This document shows positions 7,415-14,769 of a DNA stretch of 20,308 nucleotides, piece after piece; the stretch's first letter is position 1, and every line of letters begins with the position of its first letter. A program made the position numbers and the translations under genes. Where the stretch lies: NCBI GenBank assembly GCA_035566895.1, contig DATMQA010000184.1, positions 1-20,308 of the forward strand, in the 5' to 3' direction. This stretch comes from DATMQA01 sp035566895 (lineage in GTDB: Bacteria > Verrucomicrobiota > Verrucomicrobiia > Limisphaerales > UBA8199). The notes beneath the pieces are model-generated. The model did not search any database. It saw only the letters and a list, made by a program, of their open reading frames with translations, and had not been told where the DNA came from.

Positions 7415-10400
7415 ATGCCCAAGACTTTCCGTCCAGATAAAGTCGGACATCCTCGCGCCAGCCATTTACGCTCGCCTCCGCTTTTCCGTAGCGCAGATTT
7501 CCAATCTGCTGTATCGCAGATTTCCAATCTGCCACCCGCACGACAGCTTGAGACCCGGGACGCGAACCTGCGGAGTAGGTCGCGAAGCGCATGCAGTGCG
7601 CCGTATTCCGGCGCTCTCGTATCGCTCGGCGCTCGCGCTTTCGAAAAGCGCCCGAATACGGCGCACTCCACACGCTTCGCGCGGTTCGGTTGCGGGTTGA
7701 TTCTGCTCGCGAGTTTTGCTGCGGGACTCGCGAACGCTGCCCCCTCCTCAGCCCTTTCCCTCGCCGGCCAGTGGCGCTTTGCGTTGGACCGCCAAAACGC
7801 CGGCCTCGAACAAAAATGGTTCGAGCGCACTCTGCCCGACAGAATCAAACTTCCTGGCTCACTGCCAGCCCAGGGCATCGGCGATGACCCCTCCGTAAAC
7901 ACGAAATGGACCGGTGACATCGTCGATAAATCCTGGTTCACCGCGCCCGAATACGCCAAATACCGTCAGCCGGGCAATGTGAAAGTTCCATTCTGGCTCC
8001 AACCGGATAAATACTACGCCGGCGCGGCATGGTATCAGCGCGACATCCAGATCCCCAGCGAATGGAGAGACAAACGCGTTGTGCTCACCTTCGAACGGCC
8101 CCACTGGGAAACCCGCGTATGGCTCGATGGAAAACAAATCGGCTCCAACAACAGCCTCTCGACACCGCACGAATACGACCTTGGCACAACCCTTGTGCCT
8201 GGCAAACACCAACTCACCATTCGCATCGATAACAGCCTGATTGTCGATATCGGCGTCAACTCCCACAGCATCTCCGACCATACCCAGGGCAACTGGAACG
8301 GGATCGTGGGCCGCATTGAATTGGAAGCAACTCCTCCCGTCTGGCTCGATGACATCCAGACCTTCCCGGACGCGGCGGCAAAATCCCTCCGCGTCAAAAT
8401 GCTGTTGCATAATTCCACCGGTAAGCTGGCCCAGGGCAAGATCTCTGTCTTCGTTGAACCCGGTCCGGGTTCCATGCCCTTGCAGGTACTGCCTTATAGT
8501 CAGAACTTCAACACGACCGGCACGGACGTTCCGCTCACGTGGGAGATTCCGCTTGGAACCAACGCCCTGCTTTGGGACGAATTCTCCCCCGCACTCTACC
8601 GCCTCAGAGCCAATATTCGCGGCCAGTGGGAAAGTAAAACATTCGAGCACGACTGGCTCACTTCTTTCGGCCTGCGCGATATCTCCACCCAGGGCACTCA
8701 ATTCATCCTCAACGGCCATAAAACCTTCATCCGCGGCACTCTCGAGTGCTGCATCTTCCCCAAAACGGGCCATCCTCCCACTGATGTCGATTCCTGGAAG
8801 CGCATCATCCGTATCGCCAAAGCCCATGGACTGAACCTCCTCCGCTTCCATTCCTGGTGCCCGCCTGAGGCGGCCTTCGTCGCCGCCGATGAACTCGGCT
8901 TTTATTACCAGGTCGAGATCGCTTCCTGGGCCAATCAGTCCACGACCCTCGGCGACGGCAAGCCGGTGGACCAGTGGCTCTACGAGGAAGCCGAACGCAT
9001 CCTCAAGGCCTACGGCAACCATCCCTCGTTCCTGCTGATGCCCTACGGCAACGAACCCGGCGGAAAACGCGCCACCGAGTACCTGGCCAAATGGGTCGAC
9101 CATTGGAAAGCAGCCGACCCGCGCCGGCTCTACACCAGCGGCTCAGGCTGGCCGCAAATTCCCGAAAACCAGTTCCATGTCACACCCGACCCGCGCATCC
9201 AATCCTGGGGCGATGGGTTGAAATCGCGAATCAACCACCTGCCGCCCGAAACCACCACTGACTACCGCAGCTACATCCAAAAGCGAACCATCCCGGTCAT
9301 CAGCCACGAAATCGGCCAGTGGTGCGTCTATCCCAACTTCGACGAAATCCCTAAATACACGGGCTACCTGAAACCGAAGAATTTCGAGATCTTCCGCGAA
9401 ACCCTCGCCGCGCATCACATGGCAAACCAAGCGCATCAATTCCTGCTGGCCTCCGGCAAACTCCAGGCGCTCTGTTACAAAGAAGACATCGAGTCGGCCC
9501 TCCGCACCCCCGGCATGGGCGGGTTCGAGCTCCTTGATCTGCATGACTTCCCGGGCCAGGGCACCGCCCTGGTCGGCGTGCTCGATCCGTTCTGGGACGA
9601 CAAAGGGTACGTCACTGCCAAGGAATACAGCCGCTTCTGTAATTCCACCGTCCCGCTTGCGCGGCTAAACAAGCGCGTCTTCACCACGGATGAAACCCTC
9701 ACGGCCGAGCTCGAAGTCGCGCACTTCGGTCCCGCCCAGTTGCCGAACGCAATTACCACCTGGAAGCTCGTAGGCGATGTCGGCAAAATCGCCGCCAGCG
9801 GCACACTGCCCGCCTGCAACATACCCATTGATAACGGCACCGCCCTGGGCAGCATGAGGCTCGAGTTGAAGGACGTCCCCGCGCCGGCGCGGTACAAGCT
9901 TGTGGTCTCCCTCTCCCCTGGGGAGAGGGCTGGGGTGAGGGGGAACGGGACGTCCGAACGTGCAAACTCCACCTTCGAGAACGACTGGGACCTCTGGGTC
10001 TATCCTCCGCAAGTCGATACCCACCCGCCCACCGCCGTGATGATGACGGACGAGTTGAATGACGCGGCCGTGGCATCGCTCAACTCCGGCGGCAAAGTCC
10101 TCCTCACCATTCCCGCCAACCGCGTCAAAGGCGATCAGCATGGACCGGTGGCCCTCGGCTTTTCCAGTATCTTTTGGAACACGGCCTGGACCCACCGCCA
10201 GCCTCCGCACACGCTCGGCATTCTGTGCGACCCGAAAGCTCCCGCTCTGGCTGAGTTCCCCACCGATTACCACAGCAACTGGCAATGGTGGTACCTGCTC
10301 AGCCGTGCCGGAGCCATGATTCTCGATGACCTGCCCCAGCAACTGCGCCCCACCGCCCAGGTCGTCGATGACTGGGTGACCAATCGCAAACTGGCCCTGG

Positions 10401-11017
10401 TCTTTGAAGGAAAAGTCGGCCCTGGCAAACTGCTGGTCTGCAGCGTCGATTTGAAAAACGATTTGGAGCAGAATCCCGTCGCCCGCCAAATGCTCCACAG
10501 TCTCCTGGACTACATGAGCAGCGCAAACTTCAAACCGGTGGTGTCGTTAAGTCCGGCCCAGGTGCGAGGCCTGATGACCGAACCGACCCGGATGCAGCGA
10601 CTCGGCGCCCGCATCGTCAAATGCGACAGCGCTCAGGGCGGGCATGAGGCGGAGCGGGCTATCGATGGCGACCCAACCACCCTCTGGCATACAGGTTGGG
10701 ACGAACCGGCGCCGGGCTTTCCGCATGAACTCCAAATCGGATTTGAAAAGCCGGTGCGCCTGCTGGGGTTCACACTGCTGCCACGACAGGATGGCAATAA
10801 GAACGGCTGGATTAAAAAATACGAATTCTACGTCAGCGCCGATGGGCAGAACTGGGGCGCCCCGGTAGCCAGGGGTACGTTTTCAGCCGACCCTCAAATA
10901 AAGCGGATCTTGCTGGACCACGCGGTGGAAGCTCGCTTTGTGAGGCTAACGGCAGTGTCCGGCTATGCGCCGGGACCCTGGGCCTCCCTGGCAGAGTTCG
11001 AGGTTATTGAACCCTGA
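7415..11017 (+). CDS. Secreted GH2-type glycoside hydrolase with C-terminal F5/8 (discoidin) domain
   Basis: Numbered from ATG 7415 (1200 residues). Residues 1-90 are encoded by repeats. A hydrophobic signal segment follows (CGLILLASFAAGLANA, about 93-108). Then come the GH2 sugar-binding jelly roll (about 115-305; YYAGAAWYQRDI, WETRVWLDGKQIG), an Ig-like sandwich (306-417) and a TIM barrel (about 418-740). By family logic, E547 in YGNEPGG is the acid/base and E632 in SHEIGQW the nucleophile; their spacing suits GH2. Next are an Ig-like region, a glutamine-amidotransferase-like domain (about 868-1045) and an F5/8 type C (CBM32-like) domain (about 1060-1200). Substrate could be a beta-galactoside, beta-glucuronide or related sugar. 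The true start is uncertain: no good start codon stands just before the signal segment, and ATG 7415 lacks a clear ribosome site. Confidence 0.88.
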   Translation: MPKTFRPDKVGHPRASHLRSPPLFRSADFQSAVSQISNLPPARQLETRDANLRSRSRSACSAPYSGALVSLGARAFEKRPNTAHSTRFARFGCGLILLASFAAGLANAAPSSALSLAGQWRFALDRQNAGLEQKWFERTLPDRIKLPGSLPAQGIGDDPSVNTKWTGDIVDKSWFTAPEYAKYRQPGNVKVPFWLQPDKYYAGAAWYQRDIQIPSEWRDKRVVLTFERPHWETRVWLDGKQIGSNNSLSTPHEYDLGTTLVPGKHQLTIRIDNSLIVDIGVNSHSISDHTQGNWNGIVGRIELEATPPVWLDDIQTFPDAAAKSLRVKMLLHNSTGKLAQGKISVFVEPGPGSMPLQVLPYSQNFNTTGTDVPLTWEIPLGTNALLWDEFSPALYRLRANIRGQWESKTFEHDWLTSFGLRDISTQGTQFILNGHKTFIRGTLECCIFPKTGHPPTDVDSWKRIIRIAKAHGLNLLRFHSWCPPEAAFVAADELGFYYQVEIASWANQSTTLGDGKPVDQWLYEEAERILKAYGNHPSFLLMPYGNEPGGKRATEYLAKWVDHWKAADPRRLYTSGSGWPQIPENQFHVTPDPRIQSWGDGLKSRINHLPPETTTDYRSYIQKRTIPVISHEIGQWCVYPNFDEIPKYTGYLKPKNFEIFRETLAAHHMANQAHQFLLASGKLQALCYKEDIESALRTPGMGGFELLDLHDFPGQGTALVGVLDPFWDDKGYVTAKEYSRFCNSTVPLARLNKRVFTTDETLTAELEVAHFGPAQLPNAITTWKLVGDVGKIAASGTLPACNIPIDNGTALGSMRLELKDVPAPARYKLVVSLSPGERAGVRGNGTSERANSTFENDWDLWVYPPQVDTHPPTAVMMTDELNDAAVASLNSGGKVLLTIPANRVKGDQHGPVALGFSSIFWNTAWTHRQPPHTLGILCDPKAPALAEFPTDYHSNWQWWYLLSRAGAMILDDLPQQLRPTAQVVDDWVTNRKLALVFEGKVGPGKLLVCSVDLKNDLEQNPVARQMLHSLLDYMSSANFKPVVSLSPAQVRGLMTEPTRMQRLGARIVKCDSAQGGHEAERAIDGDPTTLWHTGWDEPAPGFPHELQIGFEKPVRLLGFTLLPRQDGNKNGWIKKYEFYVSADGQNWGAPVARGTFSADPQIKRILLDHAVEARFVRLTAVSGYAPGPWASLAEFEVIEP
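7493..7532 (+). repeat. Tandem 17-base palindrome (two identical copies, period 23)
   Basis: GCAGATTTCCAATCTGC occurs at 7493-7509 and again at 7516-7532 without a mismatch. Each copy is a palindrome with 7-base arms around TCC. In the extended GH2 reading frame the pair encodes ADFQSAVSQISNLP. I recall such peptides as common in verrucomicrobial predicted proteins, which suggests a dispersed element; this needs a genome count. Confidence 0.8.
7581..7682 (+). repeat. Long imperfect inverted repeat ahead of the GH2 signal peptide
   Basis: The left arm (about 7581-7616) and right arm (about 7645-7682) are nearly complementary: GCGAAGCG and AGTGCGCCGTATTC on the left match GAATACGGCGCACT and CGCTTCGC on the right, with only scattered mismatches. 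The roughly 30-base middle is also GC-rich and partly palindromic. The right arm ends about 10 bases before the hydrophobic signal-peptide core of the GH2 protein, so the element occupies the place where the native start codon would be expected. Confidence 0.75.
9909..9943 (+). repeat. Palindromic CCCTCTCC-type repeat read in frame in the GH2 gene
   Basis: CCCTCTCCCC (9909-9918) and GGGGAGAGGG (9920-9929) form a near-perfect palindrome, followed by a GGGGTGAGGGGG-type tail. The motif resembles a short repeat found across several bacterial phyla. It is read without a frame break as LSPGERAGVRGNG, in a linker between the post-barrel sandwich and the amidotransferase-like domain, where extra residues should be tolerated. 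Confidence 0.7.
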
Positions 11018-11036
11018 GTCCGGCAACCCTATGGTC

Positions 11037-13574
11037 CTATGGTCCCAGCCGCAAACGGTAAAAACGCTGCGCAAAGTTGCTCGCCGACGAATCACCCCAA
11101 ATAAACGGCGGGCTGGCCGCGGCATTCGTCCCTATGGACAACCAGCGCGCCGGAGGGAACAAGTTCGTCGCCGCTTCGACGATATAATCAGGACCCGAAT
11201 CACCGTTGACGTTCAGAGTGAACGAATCGGCGGCGAAAAGCGGAGCACCAAGTTGTGGCTGGACGGGCCGTGTAACCGTCACCGCAAAGGTTTGAGTGGC
11301 GCTCATGGCCGGGCTGCCGTTGTCGGTAACGACAATCGCGACATCGTTTGTCGCGGGCGATTGCGCGATGAGCGGACGCCACACGAAAACGCCACTGGTG
11401 GCGTTGATGGAGGCGCCGGCTGGCGGGCTGACGAGGCTCCAAGCCAGAGTCTGAGCAGGCGCGTCGGGATCCGTGGCAGTGTTGGTCACACTCAGGGTGC
11501 GGCCGGCCAGGATAGAGGTGTCGGCTATCGGCTGAATGGCTGGAGGATGGTTCATCAACTGGCCTATTTCAGATGCGGCGAAAACCCGGCCAAAAAGTTG
11601 GACGTCATCAATGACCCCTGGAAAGAAGCCACCGGCGTAGCCTTGTTGAATGCTGCCGATACGCAGGAAAGGCGGGGCGGCCTTCGTGCCGGTTGGTCCA
11701 TTGGTGGCGGCCTGCAGCGCGCCGTCGATGAAGAGTTGCATCACGCCACTAACGGCGTCGCGGGTCGCTGCGACGTGGTGCCATTGGCCGTCGTTGACCG
11801 AACCGGTGGAAGTGATGGTTGTATCCGGGTTGCCGATGCCCAGGGCGGCCCTGCCGCCGACCAGCGCAACGCCAAAGTCATCAACCGTGCCGCTGACTTC
11901 CCCATCCACCAACCCCTTGCCGGCCCACCATTGGCCGGTCGAAGCCGTCGCGGTCGTTTTGACCCAGAAAGAAATCGTAAAATGATTGCTGATCGAGCGT
12001 GGGATCTGAACGTAGCTGCTGGTCCCATCAAACTGCGCGGCCTGGGCACCCAGCTTACCGGTCACAAACGTGACGTTGCCGGAGATGACACCATCGTTTC
12101 CGTGCCCAGTCGCATCCTGGGCATTGCCTTCGAAACGATACCACGCTTGCGGCTGGGAGGAAGGGGCCGTGGGTATGACATTGGTGAGAACATGACTGGT
12201 GACCGACTGGGCGACGATCGCCGAGGTGAATTGGCGCCCACTGAGCGACAAGGGCGAGAGGGCGAGCAGGGTCTCGCTGGGCGAGGTGCGATAGCGAGCG
12301 GCTTGTGGCGGGAGGTTTGTGAACGCGCCGAGATCGTAGGTCACATTGAAACTGTTGGTGGTTTCGTTCACCGTCACAATCGTAAGGGTGTGATTGGTCG
12401 GGTTGTAAGCCGCCAGCGAATTTGTGTCCCCGACGTTGATAATCCGGCAGCCGGGGCGGATGAATTGGCTGAACTGCCCCATCACGTAGAATTTCCGGTT
12501 GATGGTGAAGCCGGTGTTGCCGCTCCCATCCTCAGGGTTGGAAAGCATCCCCCAGCCGCCGCCGCTATCGACCACCTGCCAATAGACCCACGCTCGCGCC
12601 CACATCAGGGCGATGTCGTTGCGGATGCGGCGCGCCATCGTGAGGCCCGAAGCGTCGCCATCACCGTACTCGGAAACCCATAGAGGTTTGCGCCAGCCCG
12701 CGGCGAGATTGCGCAGGCCGACGGGATTATTCGCGCCGTAGGTATGGGAGACCACGCGCATGACGTTGCTGCGCGCAGTGGTATTATAAACGTTGAGGGA
12801 GTTGATGGCGCTTTGCTCGTCGTTGTCTTCGGAAGCGACGATGCCGGCAGACTGATTGCGCGCGTTCAGTTCGGTGCGCAGGTAGTTGACCACGCGCGCC
12901 TGCTGGTCGCTGCTAATATGGCAGCCTTCCTGGCGTCCGCCATACTTCCACCAACTGGCCGTGGGCTCGTTCAACGGGCTGACGCTTTCGAACGTGACCC
13001 CATCAAGCACAGTGAGGTTGCTGATGACCGTAGCCAGGTAAACCGCAAAGTTATCTTCGTCGCTGGTCTGCAAGTTGTTGCTGGTGCCGTTGGTCGAACC
13101 GGTCACGCTGCCGCTGACGGTCATCCACCAGGGGGGCGAGTTGGCGAAAGCGACGACGCGATTGGCCCCCAGCGCGACGGCCTGGCGGAGCACCCATCGC
13201 TGATTGGCGTCGGCAGTCCAGTCCCAAACGCCAGGGCTGGTTTCGAACCCTGGCACGCGGGCGCGGAATTCCATGGTGTTGCTGATACCGGGATTTTCCC
13301 CGCCGCCGATGTTGTAACGAACGATGTTCAACTGCAGTTGGGTGAAAGCGAGCGCCACGTAAGTCGAACGGTTGGCGTAGCCGCCGACAACATTGGCCCA
13401 CCAGCAAAGGGAAGTGCCCCAGCCTTCGAAGTTATCAACCAGGACGAGGTTCGGGTCCACAGCGGCCGTATAGTCCGTTTGGGCGAAGCCATCCGCGGTC
13501 AGCATCAGGAACAGGAAGAGAATGAAACGCCGCGAGTTCCTCCTCCGCCTTTCCAAAGACCTGCTGCAACTCAT
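11037..13574 (-). CDS. Secreted GH30 glycoside hydrolase, endo-beta-1,6-galactanase-like, with LamG and Ig-like modules
   Basis: An 845-residue protein. Residues 1-31 are a signal peptide with an arginine-rich n-region and a RFILFLFLMLTADGFAQ core. The TIM barrel (about 35-370) carries GH30 signatures: VDNFEGWGTSLCWWANVVGG, LNIVRYNIGGGENPG, E203 in SPLNEPTASWWK (acid/base) and E302 in WVSEYGDGD (nucleophile). The GH30 beta-sandwich covers about 372-465. The WGTSLCWWANVVGG opening resembles endo-beta-1,6-galactanases that cut arabinogalactan side chains; the substrate is inferred. LamG (475-675), a cadherin/He_PIG-like Ig fold (678-768) and the shared C-terminal module (778-845, ending RFYRLRLGP) follow. 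ATG 13574 has only a weak GAGA ribosome site. It converges on the GH2 gene with 19 bases between stops. It should act outside the cell or at the cell surface. Confidence 0.88.
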   Translation of the reverse strand: MSCSRSLERRRRNSRRFILFLFLMLTADGFAQTDYTAAVDPNLVLVDNFEGWGTSLCWWANVVGGYANRSTYVALAFTQLQLNIVRYNIGGGENPGISNTMEFRARVPGFETSPGVWDWTADANQRWVLRQAVALGANRVVAFANSPPWWMTVSGSVTGSTNGTSNNLQTSDEDNFAVYLATVISNLTVLDGVTFESVSPLNEPTASWWKYGGRQEGCHISSDQQARVVNYLRTELNARNQSAGIVASEDNDEQSAINSLNVYNTTARSNVMRVVSHTYGANNPVGLRNLAAGWRKPLWVSEYGDGDASGLTMARRIRNDIALMWARAWVYWQVVDSGGGWGMLSNPEDGSGNTGFTINRKFYVMGQFSQFIRPGCRIINVGDTNSLAAYNPTNHTLTIVTVNETTNSFNVTYDLGAFTNLPPQAARYRTSPSETLLALSPLSLSGRQFTSAIVAQSVTSHVLTNVIPTAPSSQPQAWYRFEGNAQDATGHGNDGVISGNVTFVTGKLGAQAAQFDGTSSYVQIPRSISNHFTISFWVKTTATASTGQWWAGKGLVDGEVSGTVDDFGVALVGGRAALGIGNPDTTITSTGSVNDGQWHHVAATRDAVSGVMQLFIDGALQAATNGPTGTKAAPPFLRIGSIQQGYAGGFFPGVIDDVQLFGRVFAASEIGQLMNHPPAIQPIADTSILAGRTLSVTNTATDPDAPAQTLAWSLVSPPAGASINATSGVFVWRPLIAQSPATNDVAIVVTDNGSPAMSATQTFAVTVTRPVQPQLGAPLFAADSFTLNVNGDSGPDYIVEAATNLFPPARWLSIGTNAAASPPFIWGDSSASNFAQRFYRLRLGP

Positions 13575-13890
13575 AAATTATTCTCGCCGCGTCGAGGCGA
13601 TTGTACTTCCGGTGAATCCTAGCGGCAATCACCAACTCACCGGCTGGGCTATCGAGGACGGTGCCAGGGATGCGCCTCCAGGAACAAGACATCTCTGTCT
13701 TGAATAAAGACAGACTCGCCCCCCGGCCCCCCTTTCTCAGCGATGCGCCGCCCGACACAACTCATTGTGGACGAAGCGCATGGTGCGCCTTTCCGGCGTA
13801 TCAATAAACTTCTTAATACTCAGGCATAAGAAATGCTTCTAAAAACTCTATAACCTCAATGCTCAGTCCCAGACTGACGGAACCATCATT
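13575..13890. other. Intergenic region upstream of GH30; no confident gene
   Basis: The part next to GH30 (about 13575-13680) has protein-like open frames on both strands. A minus frame (13758 to 13435) includes ARIIYELQQVFGKAEEELAAFHSL and overlaps the GH30 signal peptide out of frame; a plus frame (13522-13707) starts MKRREFLLRLSKDL. Neither is recognised; a decayed gene or dispersed repeat is possible. The middle holds nested hairpins (13685-13714) and a C-run (13718-13733). The last 90 bases (from about 13800) are A+T-rich and could hold a promoter, but I see no clear boxes. Confidence 0.5.
13685..13714. repeat. Two mutually exclusive hairpins sharing one arm
   Basis: CAAGACA (13685-13691) can pair with TGTCTTG (13696-13702). 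Alternatively TCTGTCTT (13694-13701) can pair with AAGACAGA (13707-13714). The two stems share the middle segment and cannot form together. On the minus strand this lies 111-140 bases upstream of the GH30 start, probably within its 5' leader or promoter region. It may be a dispersed repeat instead of a regulatory switch. Confidence 0.55.
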
Positions 13891-14097
13891 ATGAACGCGG
13901 AAACTAAAATGGCCTGGCGCCTCCTCGAGGTGATCCTGCCCCAACAGCAAAACGCTCTCGAATCCATTCCGGAAGTAGTCCAGGAGAGCACCCGGCAATT
14001 CGACTTGACGGGTCCGGACCCGGTTGCCTGGCTGGTCCTGGCCGATTTCCTGCCGGCGCACGGCATCAGGGAGCTATCCTCGCCCCTGTCAGATTAG
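13891..14097 (+). CDS. Possible small protein of unknown function (68 residues)
   Basis: ATG 13891 to TAG 14097. The protein starts MNAETKMAWRLLEV and contains DLTGPDPVAWLVLADFLP; no domain is recognised. Codon third positions are mostly G or C, more so than in the exactly complementary minus frame (14061 to 13813, 82 residues), which favours the plus frame. The ribosome site is weak (CGGA about 10 bases upstream). A tandem hairpin region lies just downstream. It may be a real small gene or a remnant. Confidence 0.35.
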   Translation: MNAETKMAWRLLEVILPQQQNALESIPEVVQESTRQFDLTGPDPVAWLVLADFLPAHGIRELSSPLSD

Positions 14098-14109
14098 GGC
14101 GACCTATTT

Positions 14110-14172
14110 CGGGCGCTACTCACCTCCGATCAAGCGCCCGCGGCGTTGCGCAGTAACGCACTGTGCAACGCC
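14110..14172 (+). other. Two adjacent hairpins between the small ORF and the Nudix gene
   Basis: Hairpin 1 pairs CGGGCGCT (14110-14117) with AGCGCCCG (14133-14140) around a 15-base loop containing CACCTCC (14121-14127). Hairpin 2 pairs GGCGTTGCGCAG (14142-14153) with CTGTGCAACGCC (14161-14172), 12 pairs including one G-T wobble, around a 7-base loop. They are one base apart and lie 13 bases after the small ORF stop. Together they could terminate the small ORF, form a structured leader for the Nudix gene, or be a small RNA. No strong T-tract follows. Confidence 0.5.
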
Positions 14173-14333
14173 ATGCCTTTAATTCCGCCGGTTATCCCGT
14201 GCCACCTATGAAAAACCAAGCTATCACCAATCCGTTGGCTTTCCGCAGTCCGCTGGCGAGGCTCGCTCTGAAATTGGGAACTGACTCGTTGCCTGTTGCC
14301 GTCTGCGGTCGGGATGGTTTAAAACAACCAATC

Positions 14334-14756
14334 ATGAAAAAGGCCTGCGGCGGAGTTATCATCGACCAGAATGGCCGAGTCCTGTTGCGGGAACCCGCCG
14401 GCCATTACAAAGGTCAGGTCTGGACCTTCGCCAAGGGAAAACCCGAGCCGGGAGAATCCTCGGAAGCCGCCGCTGTAAGGGAAGTGCTTGAAGAAACCGG
14501 TATCCGCGCCAGCGTCCTGATGAGAATTCCCGGCTCGTTTGATGGCGCAAATACGGCCAATGAGTATTTTCTCATGGTGCCGCTGGAGGACACACGCCAG
14601 TTTGACCTCGAAACCGCCTCGGTGAAATGGGTGACGAAGGAAGAAGCCGAGCAGCTTATTTCACTCACCGAGAAACCCAAGCGCCGAAGGCGCGATTTGC
14701 AAGTCCTGAGAAGGGCATTCAGGCTGTTCTATTCTCTCAGAGCGGCGGGCACGTGA
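14334..14756 (+). CDS. Nudix hydrolase
   Basis: A 140-residue protein with a perfect Nudix box, GKPEPGESSEAAAVREVLEETGI, at about residues 37-59, fitting G-x5-E-x7-REVLEETGI. The REVLEE glutamates bind the divalent metal. The N-terminal MKKACGGVIIDQNGRVLLRE is the usual first strand of small Nudix proteins, so ATG 14334 is preferred. The frame stays open upstream to GTG 14163 and ATG 14208, but that extension is not Nudix-like. The family hydrolyses nucleoside diphosphates linked to another group; a substrate such as diadenosine polyphosphate or oxidised nucleotides cannot be decided. The C-terminus is basic (KPKRRRRDLQVLRRAFR). It is cytoplasmic and converges on the next gene with 13 bases between stops. 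Confidence 0.9.
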   Translation: MKKACGGVIIDQNGRVLLREPAGHYKGQVWTFAKGKPEPGESSEAAAVREVLEETGIRASVLMRIPGSFDGANTANEYFLMVPLEDTRQFDLETASVKWVTKEEAEQLISLTEKPKRRRRDLQVLRRAFRLFYSLRAAGT

Positions 14757-14769
14757 GGTCTCGCCCTAA

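Noticed and set aside
5954..7465. Minus-strand open frame of 503 codons opposite the sugar porter
   Set aside because: The plus strand carries every sugar-porter signature. The antisense product is a glycine-, aspartate- and glutamine-rich string with no hydrophobic core.
7493..7532. Possible CRISPR array
   Set aside because: Only two 17-base units with a 6-base gap; no spacer-length intervals and no cas genes nearby.
10965..12683. Plus-strand open frame of 572 codons opposite GH30, and the similar one at 12744-13622
   Set aside because: Both are antisense to a GH30 gene with both catalytic glutamates and intact LamG; their translations lack recognisable domains.
13813..14061. Minus-strand 82-residue ORF ending LEAFLMPEY
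   Set aside because: It shares exact codon boundaries with the plus ORF 13891-14097, whose third positions are richer in G and C. The plus frame was preferred, without certainty.
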